Position numbers and translations under genes: made by a program. 64,000 bases of DNA from Streptomyces sp. MUM 203J (lineage in GTDB: Bacteria > Actinomycetota > Actinomycetes > Streptomycetales > Streptomycetaceae): positions 1 to 64,000 of the forward strand of contig NZ_JADWYO010000015.1 of NCBI RefSeq assembly GCF_022414595.1, given 5' to 3'. A model generated the notes under the pieces. It ran no database searches and had not been told where the DNA came from. It worked only from the letters and a program-made list of their open reading frames with translations. Shown piece after piece: positions 33,345 to 43,223 of the stretch; the stretch's first letter is position 1; every line of letters starts with the position of its first letter.

Positions 33345-33611
33345 ATGGTCACGCAAGAGCGGGACGTCCCCTTCCCCACGGGGACGTACGTCGCCCACAC
33401 CGCCACCGACGTCTACGGACCCGGCAAGGTCATCGACGAAGACGGCGGCATCGGGGAGGCGGGGGAGCCCTGCAACTGGCGGCGGGTCAGGTTCGTGCAC
33501 TTCGTGGCCAGCGTGCACGTGAAGGACCTGCGGGTCGCCACCGGCATCGAGGCCGCCGAGATCGACTGGTGGCTCAGGACGAAGCGCCGGCAGTACGGGG
33601 GGCAGTGGTGA
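33345..33611 (+). CDS. small hypothetical protein divergent from XRE regulator
   Basis: An 88-residue soluble protein: a Gly/Asp-rich beta-like first half (VPFPTGTYVAHTATDVYGPGKVIDEDGG) and a helical, basic C-terminus (EIDWWLRTKRRQYGGQW). ATG 33345 is chosen because GAGAGG lies nine bases upstream; the ATG at 33336 touches that site directly. It is divergent from the XRE regulator across ~115 bases and ends against the convergent acetyltransferase stop. It is probably a target of the regulator; family not recognised. Confidence 0.65.
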   Translation: MVTQERDVPFPTGTYVAHTATDVYGPGKVIDEDGGIGEAGEPCNWRRVRFVHFVASVHVKDLRVATGIEAAEIDWWLRTKRRQYGGQW

Positions 33612-34067
33612 TCACCCGGCGGACAGCCTCAGGTCGATCCAGGGGACGGTGTCGCCGGGCAGCAGGTATCGCTCGGTCTCGGTGAAGCCGTGGCTCAGGG
33701 CGAACCGGAGGCCGTCCGGGTTGGAGGAGAGGACGACGGTCTCGATCACATGGGCGCCGAGCGCCCGTGCCCGGGCGAGGCCGCGGGTGTACAGCTCCTC
33801 GCCGTACCCCTGGCGGCGGTGGGCGGGCAGGACGCGGGCGATGACCGTGGCCGTCGCCGTTCCGTCGGCCGGGGGGCGGACGGTGGTGCAGCCGACGAGG
33901 ACCTCGCCCGTGTAGGCCACCTCCAGGTGGTGGCGTACGACGCGGTCCCGGACGTCGTCCGGGGACAGGTGATGCGTCGGGATGATCGTGTTGTGGACGT
34001 GCCGCCAGTCTCTGAGCGTGGCGTCGTCGTCCGGGTCGTCCAGGTGGCGGATGCGCAGGCCGGTCAT
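33612..34067 (-). CDS. GNAT family N-acetyltransferase
   Basis: A protein of about 151 residues with a single GNAT domain. LVGCTTVRPP and ATVIARVLPAHRRQGYGEELYTRGL hold the acetyl-CoA pyrophosphate loop (RRQGYGEE). VETVVLSSNPDGLRFALSHGF is the C-terminal lobe (described as ETVVLSSNPDG to SHGF). ATG 34067 is chosen; a TTG at 34103 would add 12 residues and overlap the upstream hydrolase stop. The acceptor is unknown. It is the second gene of a minus-strand pair with the hydrolase. Confidence 0.88.
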   Translation of the reverse strand: MTGLRIRHLDDPDDDATLRDWRHVHNTIIPTHHLSPDDVRDRVVRHHLEVAYTGEVLVGCTTVRPPADGTATATVIARVLPAHRRQGYGEELYTRGLARARALGAHVIETVVLSSNPDGLRFALSHGFTETERYLLPGDTVPWIDLRLSAG

Positions 34068-34099
34068 GGCGGCAGGAGAACCCGGCGGGTCCGGGGCCG

Positions 34100-34918
34100 T
34101 CAACTCGGTTTGCGGGCCCAGCGGGTGACCGTGGCGGCGTAGTCCTGGGGGTGTGTCACATGGGGGATGTGACCCGCGCCCCGGAAGGTGTTGCGCCCCG
34201 CGTGGGGCAGGACGGCGGCCAGGCGGTCCAGGATCGCCTCGAACCAGGCCGGGCTCTCCGTGCCGTGGCTGAGCAGGACGGGGGCCGTGCAGGCGGCGAG
34301 CGCGTCGACGTCCAGGTTCGCCCAGTCGGGGTCGCCGGTCTCATCCAGCCAGGTCGCGGCGTGGGTGAGGAAGACGCCCCGCAGGGCCTCGGGCATCGAC
34401 GTCCAGCCGCCGGGGCCGAGCGCGATCCGCTCGACGAACATCTCCGCGCCGGCCTCGGTCTCGCCCCGGAGCAGCAGTTCTCTCACGTCCTCGATCGCGC
34501 TCGACACCGGTTGCAGCTCCGGCGCCACGGCGGGGTCGTCGCGGACCAGCCCGGCGAGCGGAGGCTCGTGGAGGAAGACCGTACGGAGCAGTTCCGGGCG
34601 GCGCGCCGCCAGGCCGGCGACGATCGAGGCGCCGAAGGAGTTGCCCGCGACATGCACGGGCGCCGGACCGAGCGCCCCGATCAGCGCCGCGAGGTCGTCC
34701 TCGTCCTGCCGCCGGGTGCCCTGGCCGGGCACCTGCTCGCTCCGGCCGTGGCCCCGGCGGTCGTACGCGATGACACGGAAGCCCTCTCCGAGACCGGCCC
34801 CGATGGCGGGCAGCCAGGAGCGGTGGTCGTTCCACGAGCCGTGGACCAGGACGAGGGGCTCGCCCTCACCTGCCTCCTCGTAGTGCAGCTGCACCTCACC
34901 GGCCTGTACGTACGCCAT
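34100..34918 (-). CDS. alpha/beta hydrolase
   Basis: A 272-residue soluble hydrolase. The oxyanion loop is VLVHGSWNDHRSW (~24-36), and YDRRGHGRSEQ is a typical family block. The nucleophile elbow is GNSFGAS (~100-106, Ser102). The acid lies in LLSHGTES and the final His in FRGAGHIPHVTHP. It resembles haloperoxidase/esterase-type members; the chemistry cannot be narrowed. ATG 34918 begins at the conserved YVQAGEVQLHYEEAG strand; the long frame upstream is antisense to another gene. The GNAT gene follows 32 bases on. A 9-bp inverted repeat (34931-34939 with 34975-34983) lies just upstream. Confidence 0.9.
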   Translation of the reverse strand: MAYVQAGEVQLHYEEAGEGEPLVLVHGSWNDHRSWLPAIGAGLGEGFRVIAYDRRGHGRSEQVPGQGTRRQDEDDLAALIGALGPAPVHVAGNSFGASIVAGLAARRPELLRTVFLHEPPLAGLVRDDPAVAPELQPVSSAIEDVRELLLRGETEAGAEMFVERIALGPGGWTSMPEALRGVFLTHAATWLDETGDPDWANLDVDALAACTAPVLLSHGTESPAWFEAILDRLAAVLPHAGRNTFRGAGHIPHVTHPQDYAATVTRWARKPS

Positions 34919-35013
34919 GTCGTGCGTCCTCCGCGTGCGGGTCCGACCACTTCGGCGCAACCTTCGCACGCGGGGATGTACCGGCAGGGTCCCGACACGG
35001 GGAGGGCCGGGCG

Positions 35014-35541
35014 TCAGGCGCCGTAGAAGCCGCGCAGCATGCCGTCCAGCTCCGCGAGGGTGTCCTCCGTGCCGCTCACGCCCAGGGTGTTCAGCAGGTC
35101 CGTGCAGGCAGCCGCGTAGTCGCCCAGGTCGACGATCAGGTCGTAGTAGCCCTCCTCGTCGTCGCGCGGCATCCTGACCACCAGCTCGGCCGTCTGCCGC
35201 ATGCCCGCAGCTCCGGTGAGCAGGCTGCGCAGCATCTCCACGACGCCCGGTGACACCCCGGGCCCGGGGATGGGGGTGGCGTCGATCTGGTCGACGAACT
35301 CCCCCGGCTCCAGCCCGCGATGCTCCGCGAGCAGCGCGGTGAGCCCGGCGGCGGCAACCCCCGCGCCCACCGCGAGGCGGTTGACGTTCTCGGTGCCGCC
35401 CGCAGTGAGATCGGCCTTCGCCGCGCGGATGACCACCTGGCAGGCAGGATGATCCTTCCGCAGAGTCACATGTCGGCCCGCCGGGTCCATCGACGCGCGG
35501 ATCAGCTCCATGACCGGCTCGTGCATCGCTGCTGCTGTCAT
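35014..35541 (-). CDS. hypothetical protein (175 aa)
   Basis: A 175-residue soluble, mostly helical acidic protein. Visible blocks are MELIRASMDPAGRHVTLRKD, RLAVGAGVAAAGLTALLAEHRG and EEGYYDLIVDLGDYAAAC; no catalytic motif or membrane span is clear, though the Ala/Gly-rich block is weakly hydrophobic. ATG 35541 begins the protein. Codon use is normal. I do not recognise a family; it is preceded by a terminator and has no clear operon partner. Confidence 0.6.
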   Translation of the reverse strand: MTAAAMHEPVMELIRASMDPAGRHVTLRKDHPACQVVIRAAKADLTAGGTENVNRLAVGAGVAAAGLTALLAEHRGLEPGEFVDQIDATPIPGPGVSPGVVEMLRSLLTGAAGMRQTAELVVRMPRDDEEGYYDLIVDLGDYAAACTDLLNTLGVSGTEDTLAELDGMLRGFYGA

Positions 35542-35657
35542 GCGTCCATGCTGTCGGGCCGTCCGGCGGCACGGCAGCCGAACCGGCGAACCGGGCAGGC
35601 CCGTTCGGCGGCGGGCCGGCCGCTTCCCTCGTACCGCGGGCGCAGGCGCCCTCCGCG

Positions 35658-35697
35658 CGAAGGGCGCGGTTCCGCCGGACGGAAGCCGCGCCCTTCG
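35658..35697 (-). terminator. hairpin terminator after the peptidoglycan-binding protein gene
   Basis: CGAAGGGCGCGG (35658-35669) pairs with its exact complement at 35686-35697, and TTCCG/CGGAA extends the stem with a bulge. It lies 15 bases beyond the stop at 35712 and closes the mshB transcription unit. Confidence 0.7.
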
Positions 35698-35711
35698 TGC
35701 CGTACCGGCCC

Positions 35712-37721
35712 CTACCCCTGCGGGTCGAGGTCGATCTCGACCGTCCGTTCCGCCGGGGTCTGGCCCAGCAGGGCGGTCTGCATCGCGCTGGCGACGTCGT
35801 CGGCGCTGAGCTGGTGCTGCTGGCCGTCGCCCTTGGTGATCGTGATGCCGTCGAAGACGCCGTCCAGAAGGCGGTCGATCGCCTGCTTGTCGTAGACCTC
35901 GACCAGGCGGCCCTCGACCGGCTTCATGGAGAGGATCTGCGGCAGCGAGCGCTGCGGGCCGAACTGGATCTGCCTGCCGCCGGCCTGGATCGTGATCAGG
36001 CCCGACATCGCCGGCTCCGCGAACTCCTTCATCGCGCGGTCCAGCTCGGCCTGGGTGATCGTCGGCTGCTGGGTGGCGAGCGGCAGTTCGACGACCTTCG
36101 TCTGGCCGGTCTCGACCTGGGCGCGGTAGGCGTCCCGTACGGAGATCATCGACCGGGCGATGTCCAGGGACTTGCCGGACTTGCCGGGTACGGCGGTGAC
36201 CTTGCCCGGCTCGAAGGTGATCGTGCCCTCGGTGACCGTGCCGGAGCCGCCCGCCAGGTCGCGCAGGGCGACGGCCAGTTTCTCCTCGTCCACCGGGATG
36301 ACCGGCTGTGCGACGCGCTCCTGGCCGAACAGGGAACCGATCACCGACACCGGGTTGTAGTCGCTTCCGGCCGCGCCCCGGACCGTCGCCTGAGTGTCCA
36401 GGGTGAGGCCCGCCTTGTCGGGTGCCAGGGTCTCCTTCTCGCCGCCGATGCTCAGCTCCAGCGGGCGGGCGGCGCGCGGGCCGAGGGCGGTCGACAGCTT
36501 CTGGGCGGCCTCCTCCTTGGTGCCGCCGCCGATGTCCACGCCGAGGACCGTCGTGCCCTTCGGGACGTCGGAGTGGTTCAGCAGCAGACCGGCGCCGTAG
36601 GTGACGCCCGCCGCCGTCACGAGGCCCACTGCCGCCAGGACCAGCTTCGAGCGGCCCTTCTTCGGGCGTGCCGACGCCGGGACACGGGTCTCCGGAGCGG
36701 GGGTCGGCGCGGGCGCCGCCGGGGCGGGCTCGTCGAGCGCGGGCGGGTAGGCGTCGTAGCCGGACGGCGCGGTCTGTTCCCGCGTCACCTGCGCCGGGCC
36801 CGACATGGGGAACGGCCCGGGCCGCGCGGCGCGGTCGTCCTGCGGGACCACCGGGATGCCCGTCGTCAGGGTGTCGCCCGACACCTGCGGGGGGTGCTCC
36901 TGCCGGGGGGACTGCGGGTCGGCCGGGGACGGCCGCGGGGTCAGGACCGCCGTGTCGTCCGACATCCCCAGGCCCGCGCCCATGCCGATGCCCATCGGCT
37001 CCGGTGCCGGGTCCTCCGGCGGGACGTGGGTCGTGCCCAGCGCGGGGCCGGTCGTCGGGCCCGAGGGAGGCTCGGGACCGTCCGAGAAGTACGGCATCGC
37101 CGGGCCGGCGGGGCGGGTCCCCCGGCCCTGGGGCCCGTCGGCCTGCGGACCGGGCGGTGCCGGGCGCCCGGTGGCCCCGTAGCCGCCGCTGTTCCCGCCC
37201 GCGGCCGGGCCCGAGCCGGGGACGGAGCCCGTACCGGCGCCGGGGGCCCCGCTCCCGGCGGACCCCGTCGCCGCGCTGTCCGCCGCCGTCGGCGGCTTCC
37301 GCGGGGCGAACCAGTCACTTGTCCCCGTCTCGCGCTGCGCGGGCTTCGGTTCGTCCTGGACGCGCGGGTTCGCGCCCGTGCGCTCCGCCGGGCTCTCCGG
37401 CTCCGGGGCGGCGCGACGCGCGGGGACGTCGGAGGCGGGCTCCGCGGCCTCCTCCTCCGTCCCGTCGCCCTCGCCGACCGGCTTGCGCATGACCACGGGC
37501 GGGATGGGCCGCGACCCGGGGATGTTGATCCGGATGCGGGTCGTCAGCGTCGTCTCGGTCTTCGGCTGCTCCGGCTCCCCGGCGGCAGCGGCGGCGTCCG
37601 TGTCGGCGTCGCCCGGCGTCTCCTGGGACCGGCCGGTTCCGTACGGCGGTGTCCCCGAGGGGTACGCGGCTCCGCCACGCCCCTGGGGCCCCGAGGACGA
37701 GGTGTCAGTTTCACGAGTCAA
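35712..37721 (-). CDS. membrane protein with peptidoglycan-binding-4 (PF12229-like) repeats
   Basis: A 669-residue protein. A very long disordered Pro/Gly/Asp-rich cytoplasmic region covers 1-~350. One membrane helix (VLAAVGLVTAAGVTYGAGLLL, ~362-384) is followed by two extracytoplasmic repeats of the type found before VanW or L,D-transpeptidase domains: TVLGVDIGGGTKEEAAQKL and a later ITFEPGKVTAVPGKSGKSLD unit. Neither VanW nor a transpeptidase domain follows. TTG 37721 is chosen: it has GGGAGAG seven bases upstream, and no ATG or GTG lies close. It is last in the mshB set. A cell-wall anchoring role is likely. Confidence 0.8.
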   Translation of the reverse strand: MTRETDTSSSGPQGRGGAAYPSGTPPYGTGRSQETPGDADTDAAAAAGEPEQPKTETTLTTRIRINIPGSRPIPPVVMRKPVGEGDGTEEEAAEPASDVPARRAAPEPESPAERTGANPRVQDEPKPAQRETGTSDWFAPRKPPTAADSAATGSAGSGAPGAGTGSVPGSGPAAGGNSGGYGATGRPAPPGPQADGPQGRGTRPAGPAMPYFSDGPEPPSGPTTGPALGTTHVPPEDPAPEPMGIGMGAGLGMSDDTAVLTPRPSPADPQSPRQEHPPQVSGDTLTTGIPVVPQDDRAARPGPFPMSGPAQVTREQTAPSGYDAYPPALDEPAPAAPAPTPAPETRVPASARPKKGRSKLVLAAVGLVTAAGVTYGAGLLLNHSDVPKGTTVLGVDIGGGTKEEAAQKLSTALGPRAARPLELSIGGEKETLAPDKAGLTLDTQATVRGAAGSDYNPVSVIGSLFGQERVAQPVIPVDEEKLAVALRDLAGGSGTVTEGTITFEPGKVTAVPGKSGKSLDIARSMISVRDAYRAQVETGQTKVVELPLATQQPTITQAELDRAMKEFAEPAMSGLITIQAGGRQIQFGPQRSLPQILSMKPVEGRLVEVYDKQAIDRLLDGVFDGITITKGDGQQHQLSADDVASAMQTALLGQTPAERTVEIDLDPQG

Positions 37722-37864
37722 AGCAGGCTCTCCCGGTTGGCTCCGCCGCCCGCTCTCACACACGCGGGCGTCCGGCGGCGACGCACCACCATACTGGCCG
37801 CCGTCGGCGCGCCATTCCCGGCCAGGGGAACATCAGCACGCACGACGGGGCAAGTTCGAACGGG

Positions 37865-38224
37865 TCACTTGTCAAGTGGGCGTGCCGGCCCGTGGTGTTG
37901 GGGCACCACAGCCAAAGTGGCACAGATCACAGCGAGTGACATGCCACCCAGCACGTACACCAGATCGGCCAGTCCTCCCCAGAACAGCTGGTCACCCTCA
38001 CCGCGGCCGCGGCTGAGCAGGATGACGGCCACCAGCCAGCCGGCTCCGGCGCTGAGGATGCCGAGGTGGCTGCCGGTCGCGCGCAGCCCGGCGTAGAAGA
38101 GGAAGAAGGTCGCCAGGAGGGCCAGCAGCAGGCCGCCGGGGAACCAGCCGCCCTGCACGAGCGCGCCCGCCGTGCCCACCAGCGCGCCGAGCACGACAAG
38201 CCCCGCATGCGCCAGCGCCTTCAC
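37865..38224 (-). CDS. four-helix integral membrane protein (DUF6113-like)
   Basis: A 119-residue membrane protein with four predicted helices: [54 protein letters not shown] and [22 protein letters not shown]. Its ATG overlaps the mshB stop by four bases, so it is translationally coupled. A membrane gene also follows mshB in M. tuberculosis (Rv1171). The role is unknown, but conserved pairing with a mycothiol gene suggests a link to thiol metabolism or transport. Confidence 0.82.
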   Translation of the reverse strand: MKALAHAGLVVLGALVGTAGALVQGGWFPGGLLLALLATFFLFYAGLRATGSHLGILSAGAGWLVAVILLSRGRGEGDQLFWGGLADLVYVLGGMSLAVICATLAVVPQHHGPARPLDK

Positions 38225-39114
38225 GGGGCGACCACTCCCGCGAACAGGTCGGTCTCCCGCCGTCCTTCCGGTGCTCCCGGCTCTCCTCGCGCCAGTTCGT
38301 AGTACTCGTCGGAGAAGAGGGGCTGGCCCAGTTCGTTGGAGAGCGCGAAGAACGCCCCCTGCACGGTGACCTGTGTGGCGTGCGCCCGCATGGCCGCGGC
38401 CTTGCGGTCCGCGTACGGCGTGCCGTCGATATGCGCGGTGACGGCACCGTCGTCGACCACGCCCGGGATGTCCTCGATCGTGCCGGCACCCGGGAACGTC
38501 ACGTCCGTCGCCGTGCGCAGGGCCGCGAAGCCCGCCTCCGCCACCGGACGCGGGACGCGGTTCCAGTAGATCTTGGCGATCGCGTACGGGGCACCCAGCT
38601 CCGGGGCGTACGCCGGGTCCGCCGCCAGGTCCGCGGCGCGCATCGCCACCCGGTGGGCCTGGATGTGGTCGGGGTGCCCGTATCCGCCGTCCGGGTCGTA
38701 GGTCACCAGGACCTGGGGGCGCGTCTCGCGGATCACCGCGACCAGGTGGGCCGCCGCCTCGTCGAGGTCCGCGCTCCAGAAGGCGCCGGGGCGCTCGTTC
38801 TGTGGGAGGCCCATCATGCCGGAGTCGCGGTAGGCGCCGGGGCCACCGAGGAAGCGGTGGTCGGTGACGCCCAGCTCCTTCATGGCGGCGGCGAGTTCGC
38901 CCACGCGGTACGGGCCGAGCCGGTCCTCCCGGTCGGGTGCGAGGTGGGCGAGGGCGGGCGGGATGACCTCGCCCTCCTCGCCCCGGGTGCAGGTCACCAG
39001 GGTGACCTGGGCGCCTTCGGCCGCGTACTTGGCCATGGTGGCGCCGTTGTTGATCGACTCGTCGTCGGGGTGCGCGTGCACCAGGAGCAGACGACGGGTG
39101 GGCAGATCCGTCAT
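38221..39114 (-). CDS. mshB: mycothiol biosynthesis deacetylase MshB
   Basis: A 297-residue zinc-dependent deacetylase of the PIG-L/LmbE fold. The metal and catalytic motif AHPDDE lies at 14-19, and the third zinc His is in GHPDHIQAH (~140-148). [11 protein letters not shown] near residue 43 shapes the inositol-binding site. It removes acetate from GlcNAc-Ins to give GlcN-Ins, the second committed step of mycothiol synthesis. Mycothiol is confined to Actinobacteria, so this gene supports the organism call. It overlaps the downstream membrane gene, and a small membrane gene lies 62 bases upstream on the same strand. Confidence 0.94.
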   Translation of the reverse strand: MTDLPTRRLLLVHAHPDDESINNGATMAKYAAEGAQVTLVTCTRGEEGEVIPPALAHLAPDREDRLGPYRVGELAAAMKELGVTDHRFLGGPGAYRDSGMMGLPQNERPGAFWSADLDEAAAHLVAVIRETRPQVLVTYDPDGGYGHPDHIQAHRVAMRAADLAADPAYAPELGAPYAIAKIYWNRVPRPVAEAGFAALRTATDVTFPGAGTIEDIPGVVDDGAVTAHIDGTPYADRKAAAMRAHATQVTVQGAFFALSNELGQPLFSDEYYELARGEPGAPEGRRETDLFAGVVAP

Positions 39115-39176
39115 ACGGACACCCTACGAGCCCCCGGCGCCGGAGCGGCGCACGGGAAGCCGCACAGGAGGTGGCG

Positions 39177-39371
39177 CTAGAACTTGAAGCTGCCGATCAT
39201 GCTCGCCACGCTCGTGGTCAGACTGCTGACCGTGGGCGCGATGGAGGAGCTGGCGATGTAGAAACCCAGGAGCATGCACACCACCGCATGCCCGGCCTTC
39301 AGCCCCGATTTCTTGATCAGCAGGAAGACGATGATCGCCAGCAGCACCACCGCCGAAATCGAGAGTGCCAC
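39177..39371 (-). CDS. small membrane protein upstream of mshB
   Basis: A 64-residue protein. It has an N-terminal hydrophobic helix (ISAVVLLAIIVFLLI), a short basic loop (KKSGLKAGH) and a second hydrophobic segment (AVVCMLLGFYIASSSIAP), ending in a Ser/Thr-rich tail. GTG 39371 has a strong GGAGGTG ribosome site nine bases upstream, which supports expression. No enzyme motif is visible. It could be co-transcribed with mshB. Similar small two-helix proteins exist across Streptomyces without known function. Confidence 0.75.
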   Translation of the reverse strand: MALSISAVVLLAIIVFLLIKKSGLKAGHAVVCMLLGFYIASSSIAPTVSSLTTSVASMIGSFKF

Positions 39372-39968
39372 GGCGGTTCACCTCCATCGGTGTCGGGAAC
39401 GGTCAGCGCGCATGTGCCAGAGGGTTCTTACCCACCTTGCGCTACGGATCATAACGATCCGCTCGCACCCCGTGGCCGTCGCACAGAGGCACTCGGGGGC
39501 GCACAACCCGGGTTTCGGACAGATGATCGCCGCCGCACCGGGCCCGCCTCCCGGGCTCCGCATGGCCGGATCTGTTGCCCGAAGGGCCTGAGGGCGGGCC
39601 GCGCAGCGGGCGCGTCCGCAGGGCGGACATCCGTGCGGCCGGATCCCGCCCGGCGGCGAGCACCCGTACCCCTTGCGGCACTTGTACCGATCGGGCGTAC
39701 GAGAAGGGGTGAGCCACGCGGTCCGGCACGGGTCTGCGCGCGTCACGAGTCCGCGTACGGGAACTTGGCCGAATCCATATGTAAAGGTGTCCGCATGGCG
39801 ACCGGCCGGGACGACATGGCAACGCCCCGGCCGGTCCACGGCACCCGCACGGCCGTACACAGTTCAGACTTCCGTGTCCGTATATCGGAACGAGGTCGGA
39901 GCCGTGTCCACCGTGTTAACCGGCCGGAGACGTCCCCCGGAGGAACGCGGCGACGGGCCGCGCCCCGC
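39372..39968. other. intergenic region without a supported gene
   Basis: Nearly 600 bases lie between the oppF-like stop and the small membrane gene start. Several open frames exist, including a plus-strand one with an AAAGGTG site before ATG 39795, but codon bias is poor and no motif is seen. AT-richer patches around 39440-39460 and 39770-39790 could be promoters. No clear terminator for the adjacent Opp operon was found. Confidence 0.45.
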
Positions 39969-41046
<1,078 letters not shown>

Positions 41047-41063
<17 letters not shown>

Positions 41064-42045
41064 CGATCGGCTCCTTGTTCAGGGTCTCCCGCCAGAAGTG
41101 GCAGGCGCTGGCCCGGGTGAGGGACACCTCGTACAGGGGCGGGACGTCGGTGTGGCAGAGGTCGCGGGCGCGGGGGCAGCGCGGGTGGAAGGCGCAGCCG
41201 GGCGGGATGGCCATCAGGTTGGGCGGCAGGCCCTTGATGGCGTACAGCTCCCGGCCCTTCTGGTCGAGGCGCGGGATGGAGTCGAGGAGACCCTGGGTGT
41301 AGGGGTGGGCGGGCGCCTTGTAGATGTCGTGGACGGGCGCGGTCTCGACGATCCGGCCGGCGTACATCACCGCGATCCGGTCGGCCACGTCCGCGACGAC
41401 GCCGAGGTCGTGGGTGATCAGGATGAGGCCCATGCGCAGTTCGCGCTGGAGTTCCGCGAGCAGTTCCATGACCTGGGCCTGGACGGTGACGTCGAGGGCG
41501 GTGGTGGGCTCGTCCGCGATGATCAGGGCGGGTTCGAGGGCCATCGCCATGGCGATCATGATGCGCTGGCGCATGCCGCCGGAGAACTGGTGCGGGTACT
41601 GGCCGACGCGTTCGCGGGCGGCGGGGATGCGGACCCGGTCCATGAGTTCGACGGCCTTCTCGCGGGCGTCCTTCCTGGACATGCCGCGGTGGACGACGAA
41701 CATCTCCCCGAGCTGGTCGCCCACGGTGAGAACGGGGTTCAGGGCGGACAGCGCGTCCTGGAAGATCATCGCCATTCCGGCGCCGCGGATCCCGCGCCGC
41801 TCGTCCTCCTTGAGGGTGAGCAGGTCGCGTCCCTGGAAGAGGATCTGCCCGCCGGTGATCCTGCCGGGGGGCATGTCGAGGATGCCCATGACGGCCTGCG
41901 CGGTGACGGACTTGCCGGAGCCCGACTCCCCCAGCACGGCGAGGGTCTCGCCCTCGTCGACGGAGTACGTGACACCGTTGACCGCCTTGGCGACGCCGTC
42001 GCGGGTGTGGAACTCGACGTGGAGGTCGCGGACTTCGAGCAGCAC
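41047..42045 (-). CDS. oppD: oligopeptide ABC transporter ATPase, OppD type (cluster 1)
   Basis: A 332-residue ABC ATPase. Walker A is GESGSGKSV near residue 37, the Q-loop is in [10 protein letters not shown], the signature is [15 protein letters not shown] and Walker B is [12 protein letters not shown]. The C-terminal OppD extension has the Cys motif [20 protein letters not shown] 42045 lies nine bases past the permease stop region with GAGGTGA as ribosome site; the longer frame runs through the permease gene and is not real. It hydrolyses ATP for peptide import together with the OppF subunit. Confidence 0.93.
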
Positions 42046-42053
42046 GGCGGCTC

Positions 42054-43223
42054 TCACCTCAGCTTCGGGTCGAGGGCGTCGCGGACGGCGTCGCCGAGCA
42101 TGATGAACGCGAGCACGGTGATGCTGAGGGCACCGGCCGGCCACAGCAGCATGTGGGGGGCGTTGCGGATCTGCGGGGCCGCGTTGGAGATGTCGATGCC
42201 CCACGACACGGTGGGCGGGCGCAGCCCGACACCGAGGAAGGACAGGGTGGCCTCCAGCGCGATGTACGTGCCGAGGGCGATCGTCGCGACCACGATGACG
42301 GGCGCGACGGCGTTGGGCGCGACATGGCGGAGCAGGATCCGCCCGGGGCTCGCGCCCAGGGAGCGGGCGGCCTGGACGTAGTCGTGCTGTTTGGCGGTGA
42401 TGACCGAGCCGCGCGCGATGCGGGCGAGCTGGGGCCAGCCGAGCAGCACGATGAGCCCGACGACGGGCCAGACGGTGGTGCTGGTGACGACGGACAGGAA
42501 GACCAGGCCGCCGAGGATGACGGGGATGCCGAAGAAGATGTCGGCGGTACGGGAGAGCAGGGCGTCGCTCCAGCCGCCGGAGAAGCCCGCGAGGCCGCCC
42601 AGCAGGCTGCCGAGCAGGGCGGCGCCGAACGTGGCGGCGATGCCGACGGTGATGGAGGCACGGGCCCCGTGGACGGTGCGCGCGTACACGTCGCAGCCCT
42701 GGGTGTCGTACCCGAAGGGGTGGCCCGGCTCTGAGCCCTGCTGGGACTTGGACAGGTCGCAGCGGAGCGGGTCGGTGCTGGTGAGTAGCTGCGGCCAGAT
42801 CGCGATGACGACGAGGAAGACGATGAGCAGGGCGGAGACGATGAAGACGGGGTTGCGGCGCAGCTGGTGCCAGGCATCGGTCCACAGGCTGCGGGGTTTG
42901 CCGCCGGGGCCGGGGGCGGCGCCGTCGGTCGTGGTGGGTTCGGTCTCCCTCTTGTCGAGGGTCTCCGCTTCGCTCATGGCGAGGTCCATCTGGCCGCCCG
43001 CGCCCGTCGGGGCGATGACTTCGCGGGGGTCGTCGTAGGGGGTGTAGGGGCTGTGGACGCCCCCGGGTGTGGTGATGCCGTTGGGGTCCTTGGGCCTGGG
43101 CGGGTCGTGCGGGTGGTCCTCGGGGGGCCGGTTGTGGCCCTGCGGCTCGGGACTCTCGGGGCTCTCAGGGCTCTCAGGGCTCTCAGGGCTCTCGGGGCTG
43201 GGCGGGTCGGGTGCGTCAGGCAT
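42054..43223 (-). CDS. oppC: oligopeptide permease, OppC/DppC type, with repeat-rich N-terminal extension (cluster 1)
   Basis: A 389-residue permease. The first ~110 residues are a hydrophilic extension with a tandem Ser-Pro-Glu repeat (~9-26) and Pro/Gly/Asp-rich sequence. The membrane part starts at VFIVSALLIVFLVVIAIWP, with the large external loop (YDTQGCDVYARTVHGAR) and the EAA motif in QAARSLGASPGRILLRHVAPNA. The paralogue in cluster 2 has only a ~45-residue N-terminal tail without the repeat. The start overlaps the OppB stop by eight bases (ATGCCTGA). Confidence 0.9.
   Translation of the reverse strand: MPDAPDPPSPESPESPESPESPESPEPQGHNRPPEDHPHDPPRPKDPNGITTPGGVHSPYTPYDDPREVIAPTGAGGQMDLAMSEAETLDKRETEPTTTDGAAPGPGGKPRSLWTDAWHQLRRNPVFIVSALLIVFLVVIAIWPQLLTSTDPLRCDLSKSQQGSEPGHPFGYDTQGCDVYARTVHGARASITVGIAATFGAALLGSLLGGLAGFSGGWSDALLSRTADIFFGIPVILGGLVFLSVVTSTTVWPVVGLIVLLGWPQLARIARGSVITAKQHDYVQAARSLGASPGRILLRHVAPNAVAPVIVVATIALGTYIALEATLSFLGVGLRPPTVSWGIDISNAAPQIRNAPHMLLWPAGALSITVLAFIMLGDAVRDALDPKLR
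43146..43199. repeat. tandem 9-bp repeat, six copies, in-frame within oppC
   Basis: Six contiguous nine-base units (CTCAGGGCT and one- or two-base variants CTCGGGGCT, CTCGGGACT) run from 43146 to 43199. On the coding strand they specify Ser-Pro-Glu. Because the unit is a multiple of three, copy-number change would alter protein length without a frameshift. Confidence 0.9.
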
